A stretch of DNA of 64,000 nucleotides from G963664225 sp964538065 (GTDB lineage: Bacteria > Verrucomicrobiota > Verrucomicrobiia > Limisphaerales > UBA1319). The first letter of the stretch is position 1, and each line of letters opens with the position of its first letter. The stretch is from positions 1-64,000 of the forward strand of contig CAZIDG010000010.1 of the NCBI GenBank assembly GCA_964538065.1. Reading direction: 5' to 3'. Positions 25,693-34,552 of the stretch are shown here, piece after piece. Under the pieces are notes generated by a model. The model was not told where the DNA came from, did not search any database, and saw only the letters and a program-made list of their open reading frames with translations. A program made the translations under genes and the position numbers.

Positions 25693-27065
25693 TGGATGAG
25701 ACCGTACTGAACGATAGTCGCAACCGCCTGGGGCACCTGCTCCAACGGTCTCGGCAGACCCGCGTTTTTGAAAAACGTGGCCATGTCACCCAGTTGTTGG
25801 GCCTGGTCGTGGAATCGGAAGGTCCCATGGCGGCAGTGGGGGAGGTGTGCCGGATTGAATCCGTTCATCACGAAGGACATACACTGGCGGAGGTGGTTGG
25901 TTTCCGTGATCAGCGTCTTCTACTCATGCCTCTGGGCGAGATTCATGGTTTGTACCCTGGCAGCGAAGTGGTGGCCCTGGGTAAACCGCTGGAAATTGCG
26001 GTGGGGGCTGCGTTGAAGGGCAGGGTCATTGATGGCCTGGGTCAGCCCTTGGATGGCAAAGGACCCATCATTGCGGATCAAAAAACCAGCCTCAACCTGA
26101 TGCCACCTCATCCTCTTAAACGCAAGCGCATCAGCCAGGTCTTTCAGATGGGCATCAAGGCGTTGGATACATTCATCCCCTGTGGACGGGGACAGCGCCT
26201 GGGCATTTTTGCCGGCAGTGGTGTGGGCAAATCCACGCTCCTGGGCATGATCGCCAGCCATGCCGAGGCGGATGTCAACGTGATTGCCCTCATTGGCGAA
26301 CGTGGCCGCGAGGTGCGCGAATTCCTGGAAAAGGACCTCGATGAAGCCGGACGGGCCAAATCGGTGGTCGTGGTGGCCACCTCGAACCAGCCGGCCCTGG
26401 TGCGCTTAAAAGGGGCTTTTCTGGCCATGGCCATCGCTGAGTATTATCGCGATGCAGGTTTGAATGTGATGCTCATGATGGATTCGGTGACCCGTTTTGC
26501 CATGGCCCAACGCGAGATCGGCCTGGCCATTGGCGAACCTCCCACCACGCGCGGCTATACACCATCCGTGTTTTCTCTCCTTCCTCAATTGCTCGAACGG
26601 GCTGGAATGGGAGAGAATGGGTCCATTACCGGCCTCTTCACGGTGCTCGTCGAGGGGGATGACATGAACGATCCGATTGCCGACACGGTGCGTTCGATCC
26701 TGGACGGCCATATTGTTCTCAGCCGTGATCTTGCAGCCCTCAATCATTATCCGGCAATCGATGTCCTGCCCAGCGTGAGCCGCTTGACCCGCGACTTGCT
26801 GACGCCCGAACAATTGGGAGTGATGGCAAAGGCGCGTGAGGCCCTGGCGGTGTATCGCAAGAATCAGGATTTGATCAACATTGGCGCCTATCCCGCTGGC
26901 AGCAATCCAACCATCGACCAGGCCATTCGGTTGAATGAGCCTTTGAATCAATTTCTGCGCCAGGCAGTGGATGAGGGCTTTAGTGCTTCGGATAGTTGGC
27001 GGAAACTGTCCAGCGTATTTGAACAACATGGCCAGCCGGCTCCCGCACCGGTGCGCAAAGGATAA
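25689..27065 (+). CDS. fliI: Flagellum-specific export ATPase FliI
   Basis: 458 residues of the type III secretion ATPase family. Walker A is AGSGVGKST (175-183), followed by ALIGERGREVREFLE, Walker B in VMLMMDSVTRFAMAQREIGLAIGEPPTTRGYTPSVF, and a C-terminal ring contact region. It powers export of rod, hook and filament subunits. The start overlaps the fliH stop; a second ATG follows directly at 25692. fliJ follows after 6 bp. Confidence 0.96.
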   Translation: MMDETVLNDSRNRLGHLLQRSRQTRVFEKRGHVTQLLGLVVESEGPMAAVGEVCRIESVHHEGHTLAEVVGFRDQRLLLMPLGEIHGLYPGSEVVALGKPLEIAVGAALKGRVIDGLGQPLDGKGPIIADQKTSLNLMPPHPLKRKRISQVFQMGIKALDTFIPCGRGQRLGIFAGSGVGKSTLLGMIASHAEADVNVIALIGERGREVREFLEKDLDEAGRAKSVVVVATSNQPALVRLKGAFLAMAIAEYYRDAGLNVMLMMDSVTRFAMAQREIGLAIGEPPTTRGYTPSVFSLLPQLLERAGMGENGSITGLFTVLVEGDDMNDPIADTVRSILDGHIVLSRDLAALNHYPAIDVLPSVSRLTRDLLTPEQLGVMAKAREALAVYRKNQDLINIGAYPAGSNPTIDQAIRLNEPLNQFLRQAVDEGFSASDSWRKLSSVFEQHGQPAPAPVRKG

Positions 27066-27071
27066 GGCATC

Positions 27072-27551
27072 ATGAAAGCATTTCGATTCACCTTGGAAGC
27101 TGTGCGCGTGGTGCGCCAACGTCAGGAGGAAACCGCGCTTGAGCAGTATGCCCAGGCGCTTCTGGCCCGCCAACAGGCTGCTGATCGGTTGCAGGTCGCG
27201 CAGGAGGAATTGAAGGTCGCCTGGCGCCACCAACAGGATTTGCTGGCCTCGGGGGCGACGGCGGCACAATTACAGCAAATTGTGGGATGCAGCCAATTCC
27301 TGGAAACTCAAGCCAAGGCGCTGGAAAAAGCCTTGCAGGAGGCGGTGCTGGCCGAGGAACGGCGACGCCAGCAGTACCTGGCGGCCCGGCAGCAACGCGA
27401 GATTGTGGACAAATACCGGGATAAGCAAAAGGCGCAATATGATCAGGTTGTGGCCCATGAGGACCAGAAGACGCTGGATGAACTGGCGGTGCGCATGGCC
27501 TCCACTGAAAACGCCGCCGGTGTCAAAATAAGCGACATGCTTTGGAATTAA
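27072..27551 (+). CDS. fliJ: Flagellar export protein FliJ
   Basis: 159 residues, almost wholly coiled coil. The start FRFTLEAVRVVRQRQEETALEQYAQAL is the FliJ pattern and the C-terminus is charged. FliJ is the central stalk of the FliH-FliI ATPase complex. The position after fliI is canonical. Sequence identity of FliJ is always low, so synteny carries part of the call. Confidence 0.9.
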   Translation: MKAFRFTLEAVRVVRQRQEETALEQYAQALLARQQAADRLQVAQEELKVAWRHQQDLLASGATAAQLQQIVGCSQFLETQAKALEKALQEAVLAEERRRQQYLAARQQREIVDKYRDKQKAQYDQVVAHEDQKTLDELAVRMASTENAAGVKISDMLWN

Positions 27552-27552
27552 C

Positions 27553-28158
27553 ATGGTTCGAATACTTCAATCTCCCTGGGTGGCACTGGTCGTGGCCATG
27601 CTCAGCTATTTGGGTTCCACCATCGCCCTGTGGCCAAAGTTACAACCCGTCCGACCTGTTGCCGAGGTGCAGGAGGAGGAGACGGGGCCCAATGTGGATG
27701 CCTCATGGAATTTTCGCAGCGAGGAGATCCAGCAGCTCATTACCGAATTAAAACAGGAAAAAGAAGCTCTCGTCCTCAAGGAACAACAACTGAATGAGCT
27801 CTCCTTGCGGCTCCAGAACGAACGCACGGAGCTTAACCAGATCACACAGAAGGTCTTCCAGATGCAGCGCGAATTCGACACAAATGTCGTTCGCGTGCGC
27901 GAGGAGGAGATACCCAACCTTAAGAAACTGGTCAAAATTTACGCCGCCATGACTCCTGAAGCAGCGGCCAATGTGCTCAAAGAGATGGACGAGGAACGCA
28001 TTGTCAAAATCCTTGCCTTCATGAAAGAGGGGGAAACAGCGCCCATCCTCGAGGCCTTTGCCAAGGGGGGGGAAAACGACAACCGGCGGGCTGCCTTGAT
28101 TTCTGACCGTTTGCGTTTATCAGTCACACGGACAGCTCCCGCCAAAAAGTCCAATTAA
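27553..28158 (+). CDS. YlxF/MotE-like flagellar protein with MgtE-N-like domain
   Basis: 201 residues. One N-terminal TM (LVVAMLSYLGSTIALWP, about 9-25) is followed by a long coiled coil (about 52-110) and a C-terminal helical domain (EEIPNLKKLVKIYAAMTPEAAANVLKEMDEERIVKILAFM) resembling the MgtE intracellular N domain. This combination is seen in MotE (periplasmic chaperone of MotC) and Bacillus YlxF. The position between fliJ and fliK is the same as that of ylxF in Bacillus. It is probably a periplasmic accessory of the stator or export system. The stop shares one base with the fliK start. Confidence 0.8.
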   Translation: MVRILQSPWVALVVAMLSYLGSTIALWPKLQPVRPVAEVQEEETGPNVDASWNFRSEEIQQLITELKQEKEALVLKEQQLNELSLRLQNERTELNQITQKVFQMQREFDTNVVRVREEEIPNLKKLVKIYAAMTPEAAANVLKEMDEERIVKILAFMKEGETAPILEAFAKGGENDNRRAALISDRLRLSVTRTAPAKKSN

Positions 28159-29562
28159 TGATCCCGAACACCGCTGGTACAGTGGACGGTGGTAAAGGCT
28201 TCAGTTCGAAATCGCAAGCCACAAGCCTGACGCCCTTCACATTCATGCAGAGTGAGATCATTCCCCCTGGGGAGGATATGGAGAATGAGTCCATCGACCA
28301 GGTGCTGATGCCGGGGACATCCGATTCCTTCATTGACGTCCAGGAAAAAGCCATACGGATTGAAATGCCCCAAAAGGTTCGATCCGCATTGGATTCGATC
28401 CGTGGCACTGGCGATAGTCTGGGGATATCGGTTGCCGTTACCATGGGGGCATCATTCTATTTGCCTGTAAATCAAGAGGTTGAGAATTCGGCTCGCCAGG
28501 TTGCATCGCAAGGTGTCAGCTCCACGGGCGGGGCGTTGAGGGATAAGCCGATGCCCGAAGAGTCCATCCCCATGCAAAGATGGGTTTCATCACCCAATGC
28601 ATCGTCTCCCGGTGAATCAACAAAACATGTTCCAGATAAATTAGATACACATCTCAACACGTCTGAGCCATCCTCCCCGGATACACAATCTCTCCCAAAG
28701 CCAGTAACCCCTTCTCAAGCGTTTCAATCCAAGAAGAATGTACCTCTGACAGAGGGCCAGAATGGCAAGGCTGAATCGGTCGATGGGCAAAAACTGCCGA
28801 TGGCTCCCCAAGAGGCCAGGATGGTTGAGGTTCAGGACTCCGGCCCACCGAATCCGACAGTGAATAGTCCGGGTGCCGATCCGGCATCAGGAGAGGAAAT
28901 TCCTTCCAGTAAGGTATTTACGCAGGAAAACAGTGATAAAAATGGATCGATTTCCACGGGTGATGAGGTCGATTCCACCAAGCAACGTCTGGTTGAACCT
29001 GGGGGGGGAACCGTGGGTGGCATACCCGATGCTAAAAGGCAGGTGCCCATGAAAGAAACGGTTGAAATGGATGAAATGACCCGGCATTCCCGGCAGGAAG
29101 TGCCGAGCGAACCCATTTCTGCTGTAACCAGGGAATCGGGGCGCAAGGCTCAGTCTGTTGTGAAAAAGCCTGCAGACTCCGAGAGTGCGTTGCCGGGCAA
29201 CATGCCTGCCACCCCAGCGGCGGTTCACCTGCCGCAGGCGGAGTCTGCCAGCGACAAGGCGGTGGCTTCGGCTCAATCCTGGGACCGGGTGGCTGAAGTG
29301 GTGCAGGCGCAAGCCGTGCAGATGAAGAGAGTCAGCGCGACAACTGTGGATGCCGTGATCAGGCCCGATNNNNNNNNNNNNNNNNNNNNNNNNNNNNNNN
29401 NNNNNNNNNNNNNNNNNNNNNNNNNNNNNNNNNNNNNNNNNNNNNNNNNNNNNNNNNNNNNNNNNNNNNGGGGACGATGGTGCCGCAACAATCCCCACAC
29501 ATTTAACTCGCACTGAGGCCATTGCACACCTGCGATCGCGTCAGTGGGAAACCTGGGCATAA
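28158..29562 (+). CDS. fliK: Flagellar hook-length control protein FliK (interrupted by a gap)
   Basis: About 400 Ser/Pro/Gln-rich, low-complexity residues are readable before the N run at 29370. The conserved C-terminal domain falls in the gap. After the gap one frame reads DDGAATIPTHLTRTEAIAHL and stops at 29560-29562, 4 bp before flgD. This frame differs from the upstream one, as expected if 100 N is only a placeholder. FliK is the secreted ruler of hook length that switches FlhB specificity. Identity rests on composition and position between ylxF and flgD. Confidence 0.75.
29370..29469. other. Assembly gap of 100 N in fliK
   Basis: The flanks share no overlap, so this looks like a true gap of unknown length. 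The frame of fliK is not preserved across 100 bases. It probably hides most of the FliK C-terminal domain. Confidence 0.95.
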
Positions 29563-29566
29563 CAAT

Positions 29567-29986
29567 ATGACAGTCTCAGCAATAAACAGCAGCTCGTACA
29601 GCAACACGGCCACCGCGGCGGAGACAACCGCCACAGCGAAGTCGGACATCCTCAACCAGGATTCATTCCTCAAGTTGTTGATGACGCAGATGACCAACCA
29701 AAACCCGCTCAATCCGACGAGCGATACGGAATACATCACTCAGTTGGCCCAGTTCAACTCGCTGCAAACAGCCACGCAGATCCAGACGGGGGTTTCCGAG
29801 TTGCGCACCGAGCAACAATTTACCAATGCCAATGCCTTGCTGGGCAGGGCGGTCGCATTGAAGGACGGGCAGACCGGCTATGTCAGTGCCGTCCAGGTGG
29901 AAGACGGGACGCCCAAAATCATCGTCAATGACCAAACCTATGATCTGGATCAGGTTTGTGGCGTAGTGGCGGGAAATCAATCATAA
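29567..29986 (+). CDS. flgD: Flagellar hook assembly scaffold FlgD
   Basis: 139 residues. The core motif DSFLKLLMTQMTNQNPLNPTSDTEYITQLAQFNSL in sense is the hallmark of FlgD, with the C-terminal GRAVALKDGQTGYVSAVQ following. It caps the growing hook. It is short, like Bacillus FlgD (about 140), and lacks the Ig-like domain of enteric FlgD. The start is the Met 4 bp after the inferred fliK stop; the frame stays open further upstream. Confidence 0.93.
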   Translation: MTVSAINSSSYSNTATAAETTATAKSDILNQDSFLKLLMTQMTNQNPLNPTSDTEYITQLAQFNSLQTATQIQTGVSELRTEQQFTNANALLGRAVALKDGQTGYVSAVQVEDGTPKIIVNDQTYDLDQVCGVVAGNQS

Positions 29987-30004
29987 ACAACAGGAGATCA
30001 CACC

Positions 30005-30865
30005 ATGGTTCGTTCACTTAATTCCGGCATCAGCGGTTTGCAGCAATTCCAGCAACGCATGGATGTCATTGGCAACAACATCGCCAACGTGCATACCACC
30101 GGCTACAAGTCTGCGAGGGCGGAGTTTTCCGACACCTTCAGCGAAACCCTTCGCACCAACGGAAGCTCTGGATCCATGCAGGTGGGCACAGGCGTGGCCA
30201 CGGCCACCATCCATAGTAAATTCACCCAGGGTTCGCGCGAGGTCACCGGCAAGGAGACCGATGTTGCGATCAATGGAGAAGGTTTCTTTGTGGTCAAGGA
30301 TACCGTAACCAACGTGTCCTATGCCACGAGGTCGGGCAATTTTTCTGTGGATAAGAGCGGTTACCTGACACTGGATGGAAAACGGGTGCAGGGTTATTCA
30401 ACAACCGATTTGACAACGCGTGGAGACATCAAGATCGACAACACCAACGATGGAACCACGCCTCATGCCTACATGGATCCACCGACCAACAGTCAGCCTG
30501 CCTCGATGAGCAGCTACTACATCAGCGGGGACGGCAAGGTTCATGTGGTGCTGGCCGATGGCAACAACACCGATTATGTTCGCGGCCAGATTCTCCTGCA
30601 GCAATTCAGTGATTCCAACGCACTGGTCAAGGAGGGGGAAGGGTTGTATTCGGGCATGGATGCCGCGGGGGCGCTTGCTGCCAGTGTTGCACCGGGAACC
30701 GTCGGGCTGGGAGAATTAAAGACCGGTGAATTGGAATCCTCGAATGTGGATTTGACCCAGGAAATGACGGATCTGATCACCACTCAGCGTGCCTTTCAGG
30801 CCAGCTCACGCATCATCACCACCAGTGATGAAATGCTTCAAGACGTGATCGGACTGAAACGGTAA
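30005..30865 (+). CDS. flgE: Flagellar hook protein FlgE (short form)
   Basis: 286 residues. The N-terminal MVRSLNSGISGLQQFQQRMDVIGNNIANVHTTGYKS and the C-terminal ELESSNVDLTQEMTDLITTQRAFQASSRIITTSDEML are the conserved D0 ends of hook and rod proteins. The central part is short, as in Bacillus FlgE (about 264), so the outer D2 domain is probably reduced. FlgF/FlgG have the same ends and length and are the alternative; the place directly after flgD favours the hook protein. An AACAGGAGATC Shine-Dalgarno precedes it. Confidence 0.85.
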   Translation: MVRSLNSGISGLQQFQQRMDVIGNNIANVHTTGYKSARAEFSDTFSETLRTNGSSGSMQVGTGVATATIHSKFTQGSREVTGKETDVAINGEGFFVVKDTVTNVSYATRSGNFSVDKSGYLTLDGKRVQGYSTTDLTTRGDIKIDNTNDGTTPHAYMDPPTNSQPASMSSYYISGDGKVHVVLADGNNTDYVRGQILLQQFSDSNALVKEGEGLYSGMDAAGALAASVAPGTVGLGELKTGELESSNVDLTQEMTDLITTQRAFQASSRIITTSDEMLQDVIGLKR

Positions 30866-30883
30866 TTCATTCACTGTAGTTCT

Positions 30884-31701
30884 ATGGTAGCCAATCGCAT
30901 GGATGCTCCGAAGCCGAGCGCAGAAGCCCCCAAACCCGCAGAAGCCCCCAAACCGGTTGAGGCTGCACAGGCCTCGGGGGGAATGATGGCGTGGATGCCC
31001 TTGATTGTGGCCATTGTGGCGATGCCCCTGCTGGCCTACGCCATGACGACCTATGTGCTGTTGCCCAAATTGCAGCAGGCCATGGGNNNNNNNNNNNNNN
31101 NNNNNNNNNNNNNNNNNNNNNNNNNNNNNNNNNNNNNNNNNNNNNNNNNNNNNNNNNNNNNNNNNNNNNNNNNNNNNNNNNNNNNNTGGCCTACGCCATG
31201 ACGACCTATGTGCTGTTGCCCAAATTGCAGCAGGCCATGGGCAAGACTCAACAAGTCGAATCCGGCAACAGTGGGGCGGTCGAAAAGAAATCCAGCGGCC
31301 ATGGAGGAGGGGAGGGCTCCGAAGCCAGCGCCGAGGCTGGTGAGGGAGGTCATGGGAGTAGTGAAAAGGCCTCCGCCAAAAGCAGCGAACATGGTGGCAG
31401 GAAATCCAGTGTTCCCCTGAAAAAAGTCATCGTCAACATTGCTGGAACCAGCGGTACGCGGTATCTGCTGGGCAGCTTCACACTGGTGGGCACGAGTTCG
31501 AACTTCAAGGCCAAGATTGAAGAGAACCAGGATCAACTGGTTGACCTCGCCTCGGGAATTCTGGCCGCCAAGACCATCCCTGACATTGAAAAACCCGGCA
31601 TCCGCAACATTTTGCGCAACGAGTTGATTTCCGCGTTCAACGGGGTGCTGGGCAGCGGCACAGTTACCGAGATCTACATTACGGAATTTGCGGTGCAATA
31701 G
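30884..31701 (+). CDS. fliL: Flagellar basal body-associated protein FliL (false gap inside)
   Basis: An Ala/Pro/Lys-rich start (APKPAEAPKPVEAA) leads to one TM helix (MPLIVAIVAMPLLAYAMTTYVL), a Gly/Ser/Glu linker and the C-terminal FliL domain (VPLKKVIVNIAGTSGTRYLLGSFTLVG). The 55 bases before and after the N run are identical. Removing the N run and one copy gives 663 bases, that is an unbroken 220-residue protein. FliL supports the stator at the inner membrane. Identity is secure from domain pattern and synteny with fliM. Confidence 0.9.
31087..31186. other. False assembly gap of 100 N in fliL
   Basis: Bases 31032-31086 and 31187-31241 are the same 55-mer, exactly abutting each side of the N run. 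This is what a scaffolder leaves when two contigs overlapping by one 55-base k-mer are not merged. The true sequence is probably 155 bases shorter, which restores the fliL frame. Confidence 0.9.
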
Positions 31702-31715
31702 CCACCTATACGTCC

Positions 31716-32732
31716 ATGGACCAGGACAATTTCAGCACGGGCGATGTACTAAGCCAGGCCGACGTCGAGAAACTGCTGGCGCAGGTTGCGGAGCAGGAAT
31801 CCTCGATGGAGGTCATGCAATCGGGGGGGCGGCGGCTCAAGTGTGGTTTTGATGCCATCCAGCCCTACGATTTCCGGCAGCCCATTTTCCTTTCGGCTGG
31901 CGAATTGCGCAAACTGCGCCTGCGCCAGGAGGATTTCACCCGTTCGCTGGCCGCCCGTCTTTCGATATATCTGCGCCTGGAGTTCGGGCTTCAGATGTCC
32001 CGGTTGACCACCATCACCTATCAGAAATTCATTGAGGGTCTGCAGAACCCTACCCATCTGACCTTGTTCAAGGCCGAGCCTCTGCAAGGCATTGCCATTC
32101 TTGATTTGCCGCCCCAACTGGGGGTGACCATCGTTGATCGCCTCCTGGGCGGTCCCGCCAAGACGAACAACCTGGAACGTGACATGAGTGACATTGAATC
32201 CGCTCTGCTCGACCAGGCGGTTCAAATCATCCTCAATGAATGGTGCAATCAATGGAGCAACCTCCGTGAATTGCGTCCGGTGGTGGTGGGACATGAAAGC
32301 AGCGCCCGTTTTCTTCAAGTCGCCTCGCATGACACCATCATGCTCACCCTCTCCATGGAAGCGCGGCTGGGGGATTGCCAGGACACCATACAAATGGGGT
32401 TCCCGTGCTACACGCTCGAACCCTTGATGCGCCAGTTGAGTGCGTTCATGGATTCGGGCAATAACAAACGGCCCGATCATGAACCCAGCACCCCCATGAA
32501 ATGGACCAACGAGATGGGAGCTGTGAAGGTTCCTGTCGCCGCATGTTGGACAGGGGTGCGCGCCACGATGGGGGAAGTTGCCCGACTCAAGGTGGGCGAT
32601 GTGGTGCAACTGGGGGCCAATTGTGTGCACCAGGTCCAGGTGCGCCTGGGATCCATTCCCAAGTTCACCGGACGGCTGGGCATGCAGGAAAACCGCTGGG
32701 CGGTGGAAGTAACCAATGTTTTGAAAAGCTGA
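31716..32732 (+). CDS. fliM: Flagellar motor switch protein FliM
   Basis: 338 residues. Near the N-terminus VLSQADVEKLLAQV is the CheY-P binding peptide (consensus LSQxEIDALL). A CheC-like middle domain follows (FDAIQPYDFRQP, RLLGGPAK), with a C-terminal FliN-like SpoA domain (VPVAACWTGVRATMGEVARLKVGDVVQL). It forms the C ring. Retention of the CheY-binding peptide implies chemotaxis genes elsewhere in the genome, although none is in this window. Confidence 0.95.
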   Translation: MDQDNFSTGDVLSQADVEKLLAQVAEQESSMEVMQSGGRRLKCGFDAIQPYDFRQPIFLSAGELRKLRLRQEDFTRSLAARLSIYLRLEFGLQMSRLTTITYQKFIEGLQNPTHLTLFKAEPLQGIAILDLPPQLGVTIVDRLLGGPAKTNNLERDMSDIESALLDQAVQIILNEWCNQWSNLRELRPVVVGHESSARFLQVASHDTIMLTLSMEARLGDCQDTIQMGFPCYTLEPLMRQLSAFMDSGNNKRPDHEPSTPMKWTNEMGAVKVPVAACWTGVRATMGEVARLKVGDVVQLGANCVHQVQVRLGSIPKFTGRLGMQENRWAVEVTNVLKS

Positions 32733-32738
32733 TCAGCC

Positions 32739-33005
32739 ATGACTCCAAAAACTGAAACAACTACCAATCTGGAGCTGCTGCTGGATGTGCCAGTCGAGTT
32801 GTCCGTCGAATTGGGCTCCTGCCAGATGCCCATGCGCGACGTCCTCCAACTGGGACCGGGCTCAGTCGTCCAACTCGACAAGGTGGCCGACACGCCGGTC
32901 GATTTATTCGTTAACAAGAAGCTTATTGCCCGTGGTGAGGTCGTGGTCGTCGAAGACCAGTTCGGCATTAAAATCACCGAAGTCCTGGGCACTCCTCCTC
33001 AATGA
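32739..33005 (+). CDS. fliN: Flagellar motor switch protein FliN
   Basis: 88 residues, one SpoA domain: LLLDVPVELSVELGSCQMPMRDVLQLGPGSVVQLDK and LFVNKKLIARGEVVVVEDQFGIKITEV. It completes the C ring with FliM and binds FliH for export. It is the minimal form without an N-terminal extension, unlike Bacillus FliY. fliO starts inside its stop codon. Confidence 0.96.
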   Translation: MTPKTETTTNLELLLDVPVELSVELGSCQMPMRDVLQLGPGSVVQLDKVADTPVDLFVNKKLIARGEVVVVEDQFGIKITEVLGTPPQ

Positions 33006-33451
33006 GCCGCATTATTCCCATGGCTGCGCTGTGGATCCTGGGACAGGGATTGGCCCTGGCTGCGGACTCCAATAGTGTCGCCACCCCGCTGCCCGTGATG
33101 AGCCCGGCGCTGCCCGATGCCGGCATTTCAATCCTGCGCGTGCTCGGGGGATTGATTTTCGTGGTCGCCCTGTTTTTGGGCGGGGCCTATGTTTTCAGGA
33201 ATCTGCAGCGGCAAGGCTTTCAGCGGGGCGCAACCCCGCGGTTGAAGATCGTGGAGACACGTTCGTTGGGCAACCGCCACGCGCTTTATGTGGTCGGGTA
33301 CGATGAACGCCGCCTGTTGGTGGCTGTGTCGCCCAATGAAGTCCGGCTTTTGAGCGAGCTGCCCAATGCGGCAGCGGACGACAAGGAAACGGTTGCCCCT
33401 CAATCCACATTTTCGCAGACCCTCAATCAGTTGTTGGGACGCAAGTCATGA
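33002..33451 (+). CDS. fliO: Flagellar biosynthesis protein FliO
   Basis: 149 residues. A signal-like N-terminus (ALWILGQGLALAA) and one TM (ILRVLGGLIFVVALFLGGAYVF, about 45-66) precede a cytoplasmic domain with LKIVETRSLGNRHALYVVGYDERRLLVAVSPNEVRLLSEL, the FliO pattern. It assists assembly of the FliP ring in the export gate. It overlaps fliN and fliP by 4 bp each. Confidence 0.9.
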   Translation: MSRIIPMAALWILGQGLALAADSNSVATPLPVMSPALPDAGISILRVLGGLIFVVALFLGGAYVFRNLQRQGFQRGATPRLKIVETRSLGNRHALYVVGYDERRLLVAVSPNEVRLLSELPNAAADDKETVAPQSTFSQTLNQLLGRKS

Positions 33452-34257
33452 AGTCACTTTTTAGCTGGTTTGCCCGCCACCGTTTTTGGATCGTGCTTGC
33501 ACTGTACCTGTTGGGACTCTCCCTGTGTGCAGAAGCACAGAATGCCCGTGGTAGCAATACAACGACCAATGTCATCGGGCTTGCTCCATTCAGGCTGAAT
33601 CTCGGCGTTGAGGCTGCACGCCAGCCCCAGGATGTGGAGATGAGCATCCAGATCCTCTTCGCCCTCACACTCCTGACGCTGGCTCCCTCGATCATTCTCC
33701 TGATGACGAGTTTCACACGGATCGTGATTGTGCTCTCCTTTGTGCGCTCGGCACTGTCCCTGCAGGGCTCCCCCGCCAATCAGATCATCATTGGTCTTTC
33801 CCTGTTCATGACCTTTTTCATCATGGAACCGGTCTGGAAGCAGATCGATCGCGACGCCATCCAGCCTTACACTCAGCAGCGCATCAGCAGCACCGAGGCC
33901 ATGGATGCCGCCGCCAAGCCGATCCGCACCTTCATGCTCAAACAGGCCCGTCCCAAGGATGTGGAATTGTTCGTGGCGCTGGCCAAGCTGGGGCCCACGG
34001 CGCCCGATCAATTACCCCTGAAGGTGGTCATCCCAGGCTTCATTATCAGTGAATTGCGAACAGCGTTTCAGATGGGATTTCTCCTGTTCGTGCCGTTCAT
34101 CCTGATCGATCTCGTGGTTGCCACCGTCCTCATGAGCATGGGCATGATGATGATGCCACCCATGACCATTGCCCTGCCGCTGAAGATCCTCCTGTTTGTC
34201 CTGGTGGACGGCTGGGAACTGGTGGTTCGTTCCATCATTCTAAGTTTCGGAACCTGA
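33448..34257 (+). CDS. fliP: Flagellar export-gate protein FliP
   Basis: 269 residues with a cleavable-type signal sequence (FWIVLALYLLGLSLCAEA) and four TM helices. Family motifs are LTLAPSIILLMTSFTRIVIVLSF, RSALSLQGSPANQIIIGLSLFMTFF, VIPGFIISELRTAFQMGFLLFVPF and MGMMMMPPMTIALPLKILLFVLVDGW in sense. It forms the pentameric core of the type III export gate. fliQ follows after 4 bp. Confidence 0.96.
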   Translation: MKSLFSWFARHRFWIVLALYLLGLSLCAEAQNARGSNTTTNVIGLAPFRLNLGVEAARQPQDVEMSIQILFALTLLTLAPSIILLMTSFTRIVIVLSFVRSALSLQGSPANQIIIGLSLFMTFFIMEPVWKQIDRDAIQPYTQQRISSTEAMDAAAKPIRTFMLKQARPKDVELFVALAKLGPTAPDQLPLKVVIPGFIISELRTAFQMGFLLFVPFILIDLVVATVLMSMGMMMMPPMTIALPLKILLFVLVDGWELVVRSIILSFGT

Positions 34258-34261
34258 GTCT

Positions 34262-34531
34262 ATGACCCCTGAATACGCGACGGAGTTGTTGAAGAACCTG
34301 ATGTACGAGGCGGTGCTGCTGGCGGCTCCGATGCTCCTGGTGGGCATGGTGATTGGCCTGGCTGTCAGCCTTTTCCAGGCTGTGACCTCGATTCATGAGC
34401 AGACCCTGGCATTCGTGCCCAAGGCACTGGGCATTGTGGCCCTGCTGGTGGTGCTTCTGCCATGGATGCTGCGCACGACGATCCAGTTTTCCACGGCTGT
34501 GATTGAACGCATTCCCGACATGGTGCGTTAA
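34262..34531 (+). CDS. fliQ: Flagellar export-gate protein FliQ
   Basis: 89 residues, two TM helices. The block AAPMLLVGMVIGLAVSLFQAVTSIHEQTLAFVPK is diagnostic of FliQ, part of the FliPQR gate in the MS ring. The length is exactly the family norm. It lies between fliP and fliR. Confidence 0.95.
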   Translation: MTPEYATELLKNLMYEAVLLAAPMLLVGMVIGLAVSLFQAVTSIHEQTLAFVPKALGIVALLVVLLPWMLRTTIQFSTAVIERIPDMVR

Positions 34532-34552
34532 ACCGATCGTTTTGCCGCGCGC

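Noticed and set aside
31032..31241. Tandem repeat of the FliL transmembrane helix
   Set aside because: The repeat is an exact 55-mer abutting an N run, and removing it restores the frame; it is an assembly artefact.
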